NCBI GenBank assembly: GCA_002633005.1
Contig: NMRA01000051.1
Coordinates: forward strand, 685,273-749,272
Origin: Phoronis australis
Taxonomy: Eukaryota > Phoronida > Phoronidae
Direction: 5' to 3'
DNA length: 64,000 nucleotides
Shown here: positions 37,501 through 47,882 of the stretch, piece by piece
How the letters are laid out: each line of letters begins with the position of its first letter
How positions within the stretch are numbered: position 1 is the stretch's first letter
The notes under the pieces: generated by a model
Database searches by the model: none
Told to the model about the DNA's origin: nothing
The model's input: only the letters and a program-made list of their open reading frames with translations
Program-made: the position numbers and the translations under genes

Positions 37501-40500
37501 AGCAGGGGCTGAGATATTCCTCACCAGTAAAGCATTTGAAGTCAATTTAATTTTGACTTGCGTAAACCAAGTTATAGTTAACCTATTTTTATGTTTCCAA
37601 AACCGATTTTGGTTACTTTTTATGATTGCATACCTGTGAATCATCAGTTCTTGACAATATGTAGCTTTTAAAAAGTTTTATACTTTCTTAGACAAAATTG
37701 TTTATTACATTTCATGAGCCTGCTTGCAACGCTCGATTGCCTTCGTAAGCACAGTTTGAATGATTATGGCTGATCGAAATTTTAAAAGTCCAGGCGCCTC
37801 CTGAACCATATGGCTGTAGAATTGGCTGATTTTTGTATCGCAAATCAAGCATGTGAAATATATTGGCACACAGACAATATAATGAAACAGCCATTTAAAA
37901 AGTTATTACGACAACTGTACACCATTCAAAAAGTTAACTCGATACTAGCCAGCCAGCTAGCTGTATGAAGACTATCGAAAATTTAGTATACATGCACAGC
38001 TTTGCACCAAGGCTAACTCCACACATACATGCTTTAGTGAGTGACACTATCGGCGAGAAAACACGAGCGACAAGGCGTTATCGAACTCAACCTCGGCGCC
38101 GGATTTCGTAAATGGCACAGTAATTTAAGAGGGGTTAACAGGTAGAATCACCGGCCTTGATTTCAGCGAATAACTTAACAACAAAATGTGAAAATGTCGA
38201 TTTATAATACAATCACATAAACATCAGCGGGATCAGTTATTTCATAGATCTGGCTAAAGTTAATGACATCGAGAGGTCTGACTGACTATCCTGCTGTAAT
38301 CTCAAAAATGAGTTTTTCGGTCCGAGCATGTCCGCTTACGTGATTGAACAACTACAGGCAATCAGATGTACGGAACTAGTAACCTTTCGTAGACGTAAAA
38401 GTTTTAATGTACATGAATATAAAGCATTTAATATTTAATTTATTAGCGGAATTGAAATTAAATAAGAGTCTTCGAATTGAACTGCAGTTTTAATTCGAGT
38501 AAACGTAAATGAAATATAAAAGTCTTCTGTAAAGTTCAGTTTACAAAAAAGAATCCATTCGAAATGTGTTTAACTCTTTATGGACACTTGCATGAGAAAA
38601 CAAACCCTCTGAATAGGAATATCGCACGACTCGTTGATACAATTTACAGAGCTGTGCTTTTATCCTGGTTTTTGGGACTTCACATCTTTCAGCGCATGGT
38701 AGCAGAAAAATAAAAAGTTGTTAACACAAGCCTGAAATTGTTTTAGCGTTGATTTTTTAAAGTCCAGCTGTAATCACTTTTCTCAAAAATGGACACTTTG
38801 ACATCCTTGTAAATCAGCCAATGGGTACTACAAATTGTGCGCTTTGATGGTTCGATTAATTCGTGGAGCAGGTTACAGTGAAAATTTTGAACGATGATTC
38901 CCATCCGTATTCGATTTCCCTGATTGATAAGCACAAATCGTATTGTTAAAAAGGAATATCTACAATATTATAACTTCAAGTCGTACTTCAGAGCCACAGG
39001 ACGAAGAGCCAACTACACGGAAGAAGCGGCGTTCTCTGCCGGGTTTTCAATCCAATGGAATCCACAGTCTACCCTTGTACTTGTTAAACATACGGCTCAA
39101 TATATGTATATGTTAAACTAAAAAGGTTTCATGTCTCTTTATCTAAAAACAGTCGAATTTCGTTTGGAACATATTACACCCAAACGTCGAAGAGGACAAC
39201 CCATCTCTCTTCTACACGCTATTACGAAACAAAATAAATGAATGAATGTCCAAACCTTGTTCAGGTACATGTGCATATATGTGCTACAACTGTTGATTTA
39301 TTGTCTATGCAGTGTAGGAAATGGAAATACGGTTTAAGTTTAACAAAACTTGAATAAATGCACAAGTTCTGAAAATGTCCTAAGGCAGTTATTTTGTGTG
39401 AATTTTAATGAAAGTTCCATTTATAATTTACCACCAGGGTTTTAACTAGCATTCTGTTCATTAACAATCCTGTATGTATTATTAGACAAGTTGTTGTATT
39501 ACCATAGACACACAGACTCCCGTGTCCTTGGCAATAACAGCATTACCACTATCAAAATTTATTTAAACCAATGCGTTTATTAGAGCCTTCTAACTTTCAG
39601 GTCGCGATCAATTTTCTGTCTCATAATTTGAAATATTTACACAGGGCCGTAGGAAGCGGGACCGGTAGCCGGGGGGACGTGTCCCCCGAAAAATTTGTAG
39701 ACGTCAGGGTTAAACCATGGTAACCGACATAGGCCTGGGGACGGTCGAGAAAAGAAAGACTACGAATACGGATAAGAGAGAAAATTCAAGAGAACATTTG
39801 ACAACTCAGTATCAGTGCATGGTTTACCCTTTGAGGGCCCTGGCCAGGACATTGTTGTTAGTGTCTTCATTTTTGTTGCATACATGTAGGTCGTCTAAAA
39901 GCACTCGAGTGTCCCTCTATACATGTAAATCCAACAGTGCCAAGTCGTCATGAGGGAAAGTTGAGATTCCAAATTCATCAAAAACACGAAACAACCGTGC
40001 ATAGCACAGCAGTATCAAAGCATTCGACCCAAACAACCAAAAAAGTGAAAAATACAATAGGATTGACCACCATCAAAAAGTTGGAATTTTGAAGAACGTG
40101 AAGATCACTATTTGTGAATTTTACAAAAAGGCTACTTCCGAGGCTTAGTTATAAACAATGTTATATTTTTCCAATAATATCACAAGAACAGTATTCCTTT
40201 TGAAGGTCGTTACTAGGAACTGTTTGTAACGAATTCACAAATGTCGAAAAATTGTGACCTATGATTTGTGATGACCGTACAAATGTTGAACAGGAGTACA
40301 CAATATACTCGCAATAAAAAATAAATATTTCAACGTTTTTTTTGGAGTCCAAGTTGCACTCGTGAACCGTTATAGTTACCTAGGAAATGAGCAAAATACA
40401 CCTGAATGCTCCATCTTGCATGTCCTTCGGTTTACCCGTCAAAAATCTGCGATCATGCCTTCGGAAATTGCTTATAACATTCCCTTTTAATGAACAAATT

Positions 40501-42167
40501 CGTTGGTTTCATTTTTAGGTGTTTATGTATCTACGAAAACAACAAGTTAATAGATGATTTTTGGCAATTAGAAGCTAATATTTTAATAAATGATAATGTT
40601 TCAATGAATTTAGTTGAAGTCTGAATATGGAAAAAATCTGTACATTGTAATCAGATCCCTAAATAGTAAAGTGCACTAAAATAAATCTCAAAGACATTGA
40701 TGAAATTTGAACAATTGCTAAAAATTTACTCACAATTCAAATGACAATAAATGCATTGCTTTTTAACTTCGGTACACAATTTGTTGTTTAAATTCCCTAA
40801 CAGGGGATAAAAAGGAATTAGGTAAGTCATTAAATCACATTAACCGCATTGCTTATGGATTCGATTGTTGGTTTTTGAATTACATGTTTATGTACCTACG
40901 AAAATAGACTGATTGACAGTTGGTTTCTTTTACAATTAGAAGCTAATCTTGTGAGAAATGACAATGCTTCAACGAACATAGTTGCAGGCAGACATTGGGA
41001 ACATTCGATCTACATGTATCAACAGATCCCCAAATATAAAAGTACACTAAACGATTTGATTTGTCTATTTAAAATAAGTCTAACAGATATTGATGAATGT
41101 CGGACAGCTATACAAAGTGTCCTAAAATTTTCTCACAATTCAAATGACAATAAATTGTTAATTGACTTAGGAAATAGATTAGTGGGTTTAATTTCACAAA
41201 CCGTAGATCGAAAAAGAAGTTTAAACACTTAAATAAATAAAGTTAAACTTATTGCTCATCAACTTGGAAAGGTTCTCTTTGCACTTTGATGTTGTTCTAA
41301 CAGTATTGCACAATGAATTTTCTTCAAAACTGAACCATCTGCTTTCCCTTCTGTACATACATGTACTACACACACGGAGCACGTCATGACTGAAGCACCC
41401 ACGATAAAAATAAGGTGTAACCATGTAGTGGGCCTGATCAGAATATCAGTGATACACGGAAGCTGAATTTGGGACACACTCTGTATCATTTTGCCCAGCC
41501 ACAAGAACCTGGACTTCCGGCTGTTTCATCAGGATTTTGAAACGGCCACAAAGGCTCTCATACCAGGGACCACGGGCCTCACCTTTACAAAAAACTCCTT
41601 CAAAGAATGGCAATGATAAAATGAAGTTTTCCAAAAACTTGATCATAATAAAACGTATCTTGACCTTAGAGTCAGCGCAGAGGAATACATGTATGTTCGA
41701 ACTAAGCTGCCTGTCTCAAGTAAATCATAGCTGAGCTGCCCAGCGACTAGCTCCAGTTCATCGAATCCACTGGTGGATCCCAGCTACCCGTCGATACGCT
41801 GGCCCTAAACCCATTCTTACTCTCCACGAAACAAAGAACGGGGGGGATGGCGATAGGAAGGAGGTAGGTTGGCGAAGTTGAATTAGTTTGTGCCAACCTC
41901 CCCAATAATTTTAGTCTTCCTACGGGCCTGTTACAATGCAATTTATAAAGAACATTTTTGGTCGAATTCGTCGTTAAGACAGGTTTAAAGGTGACGAAAG
42001 AAGTTCCAGTTTCCATTACTAATTTAATCGATAACAAAATGTTAAATTTACCAATCCACCGATTGTCCATCTTCGTCAAGACACTGTATGTTGTGGTCTA
42101 AGCCTCGTGTTACTACAATTGAGCTCAAAATTATACAAACTGCCCGTCCAAAACAAAGATGTGTCAT
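25470..42167 (-). CDS. DNase II (acid deoxyribonuclease), gene A, complete, 8 exons
   Basis: Exons in coding order: 42167-42052, 36055-35902, 34319-34217, 32969-32814, 29364-29149, 28539-28430, 28222-28085, 25592-25470. All introns are GT-AG, the phases agree throughout, and the coding length is 1,116 nt (371 aa plus TAG), close to the usual 350-380 aa of the family. Residues 1 to about 23 form a signal peptide. Family landmarks follow in order: PVDW-like SVDWFIAYKLP near 37-47, WAHSKG with catalytic-type His122, GFWMIHSLPNFP in exon 4, FAKSGK in exon 5, and DHSKW with the second catalytic His307, followed by CIGDINRE and RGGGTMC. In known DNase II the two HxK motifs form the active site, which cuts DNA at acid pH in lysosomes or after secretion to leave 3'-phosphates. 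All key residues are present, so the gene looks functional. Intron 1 is about 6 kb and intron 4 contains the 28-bp minisatellite. Symbol left blank because alpha/beta orthology cannot be judged here. Confidence 0.93.
25593..28084. other. Intron 7 of DNase II gene A
   Basis: AT-rich and without a supported gene. A plus-strand ORF at 25944-26219 and others are unlike any family I know. TTCGATGTT recurs several times near 26.30-26.45 kb. Confidence 0.5.
28085..28222 (-). CDS. DNase II gene A exon 7 (second HxK motif)
   Basis: Encodes residues 286-331. It contains DHSKWTI (His307), then a cysteine pair around RWVCIGDINRE, as in the C-terminal half of the family. Acceptor TTACAG|ATTGAA, donor GAGAG|GTAGGT, phase 0 at both ends. 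Confidence 0.92.
28430..28539 (-). CDS. DNase II gene A exon 6
   Basis: Encodes residues 249-285, starting DLYKDLVAP and ending before ACG|GTATTT. The correct frame differs from the longest ORF here; splice phase from exon 5 decides it. Same 110-nt length as gene B. Confidence 0.85.
29149..29364 (-). CDS. DNase II gene A exon 5
   Basis: Encodes residues 177-249, from RQLKQNHPKIYAY to SFAKSGKTENG. The SFAK-type motif and its spacing match DNase II. Acceptor ATTCAG|GACGAC, donor TTGG|GTATGG. It is 216 nt, the same as exon 5 of gene B. Confidence 0.92.
29699..30956. repeat. 28-bp minisatellite, about 45 copies, in intron 4 of gene A
   Basis: The unit begins GAATATATGATAGTTA and ends TTGTCCAATC, with no spacers. 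Variants cluster at the two edges (for example TATATTATAG, TTTTGTTCAATCC), while the middle units are almost identical, the pattern expected from unequal exchange or slippage. The same intron of gene B lacks the array. Confidence 0.97.
32814..32969 (-). CDS. DNase II gene A exon 4
   Basis: Encodes residues 125-177 with the family hallmark GFWMIHSLPNFP, a tyrosine/proline-rich stretch and QTFLCISM. Acceptor TGTAG|GTTTTT, donor CTTG|GTGAGC. Confidence 0.92.
33070..33725. repeat. Dispersed repeat of about 600 bp, copy 3
   Basis: Same orientation and family as at 13755-14440. It lies in intron 3 of DNase II gene A, just upstream of exon 4 on the coding strand, and is missing from the same intron of gene B. 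Confidence 0.65.
34217..34319 (-). CDS. DNase II gene A exon 3 (first HxK motif)
   Basis: Encodes residues 91-125 with MYFLYNDGYP and WAHSKG. The His of HSK is the first catalytic-type histidine of the family. Acceptor TACAG|GACTC, donor AAAG|GTACGT. Gene B has HAKG here, also a valid HxK. Confidence 0.9.
34358..34381. repeat. Short TA microsatellite
   Basis: A run of about ten TA units in intron 2 of gene A, close to exon 3. Confidence 0.85.
35105..35330. mobile_element. MITE-like insertion in intron 2 of gene A
   Basis: Begins AGGGGCCCGTTTCG and contains opposed AGACAAATCTTA / TAAGTC motifs. The matching intron of gene B runs through without it (near 4.96 kb). Ends are too decayed for classification. 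Confidence 0.4.
35902..36055 (-). CDS. DNase II gene A exon 2
   Basis: Encodes residues 39-90, starting FIAYKLPKSSRYYYMDV and ending near QIYNSQGSE. Acceptor CACAG|G and donor GAG|GTGAGA give phase 0 at the end. The length of 154 nt is identical in gene B. Confidence 0.92.
37021..37425. mobile_element. 400-bp palindromic MITE, copy 2 (inverted)
   Basis: CAGGGCCCGGTCTCTAATC to GATTGGAGACCGGGCCCTG, opposite in orientation to copies 1 and 3. It is in intron 1 of DNase II gene A. Confidence 0.8.
39642..41930. mobile_element. 2.29-kb DNA transposon with 5-bp target duplication
   Basis: Ends CAGGGCCGTAGGAAG and, as complement, CAGGCCCGTAGGAAG, flanked by TTACA at 39637-39641 and 41931-41935. The duplicated copy near gene B (9.6-9.7 kb) shows the uninterrupted site (AACAATGCAATTTTA). 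Such ends recall hAT-type elements, but a 5-bp duplication is unusual for that group. Lies in intron 1 of gene A. Confidence 0.8.
40951..41232 (+). pseudogene. Remnant ORF of the 39.6-41.9 kb transposon
   Basis: A 93-aa frame with KSTLNDLICLFKISLTDID and SHNSNDNKLLIDLGNRLVG. A second, more broken version of the same segment lies at about 40500-40800, so the element has an internal direct duplication. No known domain recognised. Confidence 0.35.
42052..42167 (-). CDS. DNase II gene A exon 1 (signal peptide)
   Basis: The ATG at 42167-42165 opens a hydrophobic leader, then a mature N-terminus with CLDEDGQSVD, and a TG|GTAAAT donor in phase 2. The split Trp codon is completed by the first base of exon 2. 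This exon is too short to stand out as an ORF; it was recognised by its match to the two first exons of gene B. A TATATA at 42248-42253 lies about 80 bp upstream. Confidence 0.85.
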
Positions 42168-42735
42168 CCTCGCCGGGTGCAGATGTCCCTTCTATTCGTC
42201 CAAGAGTAGTTTTACTAATCTAACGCCACGAACATCTTTATGTTTAATATATACTGTACCCTCGTGTCAACAACAGATATGTTCCGTCGAGACCGATATT
42301 ACGTCGTAAGATTAGACGTTTATACAAGATAAAACTTATTCAGTTATACATCAGGGTCCTGGTAGGAATGAAAAATACTAACACAATGGTACGAGAAGAA
42401 TTAATATGTACATTAAAAACTTGTACATTTAAAACTTTAACAATAAATTTGAATAAATTAGAAATATTAAAATTAATAAATATTACCCGGTTACCAGGAC
42501 TCAACAGCTGTTCAGGACCACGGACTTGTTGTGTAATGTTTTACGTAACACGTTACTTCAGTTGACAACAGTTTTCCAGGCGTGTCTTTCTTTGCCCAAA
42601 ACATGGATGACAATTAGCATAATTCAATTTGTTTTAATACTCCAGATTCACTAAACGGACTTACTGGACTAAATTTACAGTTTCCAAATGACCTGCTCTA
42701 ATAAGCCATCAGGGAGAACACTTCAGGCTTGCAGC

Positions 42736-44304
42736 CGATTTCATAAAGGTGGTTTAACAAAACCAGGTTTAAGACTTAAATTAGGTCTTCCTAAACCTGA
42801 TCTAATTTTAGACCTGGCTTGCATTTCACCAACATGGTTTAAGAGTCTGAAAGCCTGGTTTTGCTAGACCAAGGAGCTGGTTCAGTAAAACCTGGGCCCG
42901 GTCTCAAATCTTTTTACTCGAAATGGAACTCCAAATTAGGTTTGGCATTTTCTACTGTACTTTTGGGCGAACTCAAGATAAGTGTCTATTATTCTATGCT
43001 CGAGTACACAATAACTTAGGTATATGATTTCTTGCTCTTAGTTCACAGTTTGTAAACCCAATATTAAAGCAATAAGTTCGAGTTTGAACTCAAAATTTCG
43101 AGTTTTTACTCGAGTTTGTAGAGCGAATATAAGGGTCTTCAAGGGCAAACTTGAACTAGAAACTCCTATGCATAAACTATAATGTATTCGAGCACAATCT
43201 GATAACCAATTATCTTAAGTTCGCACAAAAGGAGCAGAGAAATTGCCAAAAATAGTTTCGAGTTCGTTTTGAGTACAAAGATTAGAGACCGGAGCCAGGT
43301 TTAAAGTATCAAAGGCACCCCACTGTGTCGAGCTCGGTAAACCCACAAAGAAACTATTGAAGTGCTTCAATGAAACCTTGATCACGTGGGTATACAATGG
43401 CATACACTAGTAGAATCAGTGCAGACATTTACGAAAAAGATCTAAAAGCTTCTCTAATGAAGAAAACTGTAATTTCTGTGCCCAACACACACACACACAT
43501 TAAAGAACATGCTCCCGATTAGATGTAACATGATAAATGCCCAAATTTATTTCCTTGTCATTTTAGTGTTTATTTTCCGCGGCCAAAGGGGGGGCAAGAA
43601 CCCTTCCTGGCAACATTATATCGTAGAACAGTGGAGGTGGAACTCAGCCAGAAGAATCAGAAGATGCTGTTTTTAGTCAAATCCGTAGTGCTTACGACGA
43701 TGACGCCCTGCTCGACCAGTCGTATTCTGAGAAATCCGCAGGGCACACTCCAGCAAGTAGTGATCTATACATAGGTGGATTCACGGTGGTCATGGGGTCC
43801 GGAGTCCCCTTTTTCCCTTGATTTTAGTGATATCAAATCTATAATTTTCAAATTGTTGACTTGGCCCCTCCTTTCAAAAAGTCTTTGACCGTCCCCCCCC
43901 TTTAAAAATTATGGATCCGCCCCTGCTACGTTTGATCTTGTGTCATAGTAAAGCTGAATATTGAAAATAGTCCATTTTCGCTCTAAAACTGCGTCGCAAA
44001 TGCACTCCGCGGCATCATTCACTTGTACCTATACCATGCAAGTCTGACATATTTAACAGTTAAACCTGGGTCCGACCAAGTCTAAAATTAAACATGCTTT
44101 AAGATCTTAATACAGGTCTAAAGAATATAGACCTCGTTGGTGAAATGAAAACTGACTTAGACCAGGTCTAAAATGGAGTTAAACCAGGTTTACTAAACCA
44201 CCGGTCTAAAAGTTAAACCACCTTTATGAAATGCAGATTATCTTTAAACCTGGTCTAAGTCCAGTTTAAACCAGATTTAACTTTAAACCACCTTTATGAA
44301 ATCG
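42736..44304. mobile_element. Insertion with AAACCAGGTTT repeats, gene A copy only
   Basis: Left end CGATTTCATAAAGGTGGTTTAA and its complement at the right end (TTAAACCACCTTTATGAAATCG) bound 1.57 kb that is missing at 22.29 kb. Both ends carry many TTTAAACCTGG-like units in alternating orientation. It contains the palindromic MITE at 42892-43297 and a GC-rich fragment at about 43780-43925 ending in a GGATCCGCCCCTG motif. Confidence 0.6.
42892..43297. mobile_element. 400-bp palindromic MITE, copy 3
   Basis: CTGGGCCCGGTCTCAAATC to GATTAGAGACCGGAGCCAG. Inserted in a larger AAACCAGGTTT-rich element upstream of DNase II gene A. Confidence 0.8.
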
Positions 44305-45415
44305 ACTGCTGAAGTCTTGAGAATTGCATTATTTTAATGTCCTTCAGAATTCTTATTTTCCCACATCTTTGAAAATTTTCTGGAAGGTCCAAATGCATCC
44401 AATAAGACTTTGAACTAATTACTTCGCATTTGTCTTTAAACTGGAGTAAAATTCATCTCATGGAACCCCCTTCAAAGTTGGATTCTGAATATGGTTACTT
44501 CTTAAAACATTCGTAAATTCCAACGCGGATCTTCCAAAAGCAATGCTGTTATGGTGATTTCTTATCATAAAAAGTAAGTCCAAGTTGGCATTTTATTGAA
44601 AAATGTTTTAGTCAAAACGGCTGTAATTTAACAGTTTGGACTTGGAGGGGGTAACTGTTCCACATGCTGGCTTACAATTTTGCAATTTTTTGTAAATCAC
44701 GAGTGTCATCCACACACAGTAGGCCTTTTGAAATTGATATGCACGGTCAATGAAAGAAGTTCTTTGTGAACCCTACTCTCAGTGTACAATTGTTCCAGGT
44801 TTCGTGTGTAAGCAAACAAAGCTTAAAAAGGGTTTATGGTCCTGGCTGAGAAGGTAACTACTTTATTACCCCATATGGATACTCAGTAGCCGAGCCCAGA
44901 ATGATAAACAACATGTATTTACGTAATATCAACAATAAAAATATTGTGGATATTTCTGTTATTTTTGTTATTGAGATAGCATATTAGTCTTAATACAAAT
45001 AAATTTGTAAGCTTACAGAAAAATATTCAATATATGACTAAATTCCATTAAATATGATGAATTAAGAGTTAACGTGACCCCAGTTTTCCCTCGCGGTATG
45101 AAAGTCAGTGAGCACATACAGCTGTTTCAACTGTATTTACAAATACTATTTATGCAGTTTGAATCTAAAATGTGGGTTTGAATGTCTGGAGCAATTTCTG
45201 TGAAATACCGCTTCATAGTGGAGAAGGGTTGGTCTTTTTGTTTTTCAGACTTAAAATGTGCCCGAACGCGAATTAAAATGCTATAAATAGCCCCTGCTCT
45301 CTTCTCAGCGTGATATCCCATTCCAAACCTCCATAGCTTTAGCCATGCCCCTCCATTGAACGTTGTTTTAAAGATACGTGTACTCCTTCTTTTGTAGTCA
45401 GCCTTATTCAACAAG

Positions 45416-46138
45416 GTAGAACACAGTAGAACGATACCCCTAAATTCAGTTTAACTTTTTGTCACTCAATAACTTCAAGAAGGTGCACTAAGACGGGTGT
45501 ATAAATTATAAACAACACGTCATCAAGCCGCACCCGCCGAGTTGAAAACGCTAAAAGTATATAAACCATTCAAGCATACTCTCTGTGAGTCGATTTGAGG
45601 TTTTCGAAAGAATGAAAATGATAACTCATTTTTACATATATTTCGTTTATTTTATTGTTTTGTTCACTTTAATAACCCGATCAAAACACACGGTTCATTA
45701 CCATGAAGCTTCACGGCTGGCCTTAGAGAAATATGGAGTTCGAGGCTGAGAACAGCTATTTCAATTCCGCATAGGGAAGTGTTAAGGAAATGCCTTCTTG
45801 GAATGTTCAGATACAAGGTATTAATTTGAATTTTCATTTGTTTAATTACTTCTAAAAACTGCAAAAACGTGTGGCGATCCTATTGCATATTCGGTATGTT
45901 TCGTTAAAAGCCTATTGTTCCGTCTTGCCTTGGTGAACCTAGGAATTTCCTTGGGAGGAAGTTACTACGAGCCGAATCTAGAAACAGGCAACAACCTTGC
46001 AAATAAAGTACAGATAAAACTGAAAATGTGTGGGACAGTTGCACTGCCTAATTCCCAAATTTTATACATTTATTTATACTTCGTAGTGTCTACACAAGTC
46101 AAGCCTGGCGAGATTCTTGGCTCAAAACAACAGAAACT
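45416..46138. other. No recognisable gene
   Basis: Nothing supported; the ORF that runs from 45915 is open mainly because of the N gap. Confidence 0.5.
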
Positions 46139-46144
46139 CTCTCT

Positions 46145-46183
<39 letters not shown>

Positions 46184-46204
46184 TCCCTCTCCCTCTCCCT
46201 CTCT
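46137..46204. repeat. CT/CCCTCT microsatellite at the gap edge
   Basis: A run of CT, then CCCTCT units, continuing into Ns. Probably the reason the assembly broke here. Confidence 0.95.
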
Positions 46205-46910
46205 NNNNNNNNNNNNNNNNNNNNNNNNNNNNNNNNNNNNNNNNNNNNNNNNNNNNNNNNNNNNNNNNNNNNNNNNNNNNNNNNNNNNNNNNNNNNNNNN
46301 NNNNNNNNNNNNNNNNNNNNNNNNNNNNNNNNNNNNNNNNNNNNNNNNNNNNNNNNNNNNNNNNNNNNNNNNNNNNNNNNNNNNNNNNNNNNNNNNNNNN
46401 NNNNNNNNNNNNNNNNNNNNNNNNNNNNNNNNNNNNNNNNNNNNNNNNNNNNNNNNNNNNNNNNNNNNNNNNNNNNNNNNNNNNNNNNNNNNNNNNNNNN
46501 NNNNNNNNNNNNNNNNNNNNNNNNNNNNNNNNNNNNNNNNNNNNNNNNNNNNNNNNNNNNNNNNNNNNNNNNNNNNNNNNNNNNNNNNNNNNNNNNNNNN
46601 NNNNNNNNNNNNNNNNNNNNNNNNNNNNNNNNNNNNNNNNNNNNNNNNNNNNNNNNNNNNNNNNNNNNNNNNNNNNNNNNNNNNNNNNNNNNNNNNNNNN
46701 NNNNNNNNNNNNNNNNNNNNNNNNNNNNNNNNNNNNNNNNNNNNNNNNNNNNNNNNNNNNNNNNNNNNNNNNNNNNNNNNNNNNNNNNNNNNNNNNNNNN
46801 NNNNNNNNNNNNNNNNNNNNNNNNNNNNNNNNNNNNNNNNNNNNNNNNNNNNNNNNNNNNNNNNNNNNNNNNNNNNNNNNNNNNNNNNNNNNNNNNNNNN
46901 NNNNNNNNNN
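46205..46910. other. Assembly gap (706 N)
   Basis: A run of N only; length may be an estimate. Four apparent ORFs across it are artefacts. Confidence 0.99.
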
Positions 46911-47285
46911 GTCTGCTCCACTGTGCAATGAAGAAAATTTACTTCATTTTTTAAAGAAAATGGAACCTGAGTGACGATGAAAAAACAGAAGCTGCTGGTA
47001 AGATGTGAATTTTAATCGAAGCCTTAGTGAATCACTCAGAAACTCGCAATACTCTCTTTGCCAAACCTTATATTAAGACGATTTCCAAAGCAATGCCGTC
47101 ATTACTGCCAACACGAAAAATGGATTTGGTCTTTTTGGCATTTGAAGACTATTTTAAATACGACAAATTTGTTAAGAATCGATGGCACAAAATATAAAAG
47201 TGTAATAAGCATTACAAAAAGAAGTAGGTTTCGCGCGCAAACGCTGTGGACCATAAACAAGTAGGTCTCTTAGTATGAGATTAGT
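46911..47285. other. No recognisable gene
   Basis: A plus-strand frame at 47058-47264 has no recognisable motif and no evident splice partners. Confidence 0.4.
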
Positions 47286-47294
47286 AGTAGTAGT

Positions 47295-47400
47295 GGTGGT
47301 GTAGTGGCAACGCACGCGCGCACTAATCGCCAGGTCGTGAGTTCGAGTCTTTGCTTCTTGCAGTTTTTCCTGTTTGACACGTTCTCCGTTTTTTTGCCTT
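47295..47400 (+). repeat. tRNA-derived SINE-like sequence
   Basis: A box TGGTGTAGTGG and B box GAGTTCGAGTC at tRNA-like spacing, followed by TTTTTTT, a possible polymerase III stop. The acceptor stem is not convincing. Confidence 0.5.
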
Positions 47401-47439
47401 TTTTCGTGTATAATACTTCAGGAATCAAGGAAAATGCTT

Positions 47440-47645
47440 GATTTTTAGAGGTAAAACAGAAAAATTTCCCGGGCGGGAGGGGGGTTTGCCCCCCTCCCGG
47501 GGCAAACCCCCCTCCCGACCTCCCCCATTCGGTGCTATGCGCATCTACAATCGTGGTTCAGTTTACACAAATTCTTACAGCCGGACAAAATGTTGGGCCC
47601 CCCCTTGTGATATCCTAGATCCGCTACTGCCTTACGGGACTTCTC
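47440..47645. mobile_element. GC-rich transposon end with strong hairpin
   Basis: 47471-47518 holds GGGAGGGGGGTTTGCCCC facing its complement, so it can fold into a very stable stem. The right end has AGATCCGCTACTGCC, the complement of the GGCAGTAGCGGATCT type of end seen on many DNA transposons. Confidence 0.45.
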
Positions 47646-47882
47646 AGAACGAGCCCCCCATTTGACCAAGTGGGCAAAAAGGTCAGCCTTAGAGAAACAA
47701 AAAGTCCAAGAAAACGAGACAAAAGTCCACCGGAATTCGGCGCGAGTGCACAATTCATAGGTCTGAACCTACTACCCCGTTTTCTTTTTCTTTTTTTAGT
47801 CCTCGATTTATTTTTCAGGAGAAGGTCCACAAACCGCAAAATTCGAGCCCCCATATATTTTAGGCTGGGTGCGCGCATGAAC
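47640..47882 (-). repeat. Dispersed repeat ending in GCGCGCACCCAGCC, copy 1
   Basis: Minus-strand copy of the family also seen at 63503-63757 and partly at 50975-51070. Shared segments include GCGCGCACCCAGCCTAAAAT, GGGGGCTCGAATTTT and TGGACTTTTGTCTC. The apparent MRAPSLKY ORFs in two copies are repeat sequence, not a gene. Confidence 0.65.

Larger units (their letters stand above)
42370..45415. repeat. Segmental duplication, upstream arm of gene A
   Basis: Counterpart of 21925-23860, interrupted by the insertion at 42736-44304. Together with the gene copies this shows that the duplicated unit included DNA upstream of the promoter. Confidence 0.75.

Noticed and set aside
45915-46974. Long ORFs of 268-338 aa on both strands
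   Set aside because: They are open only because 706 N bases carry no stops; the rest is CT repeat translation.
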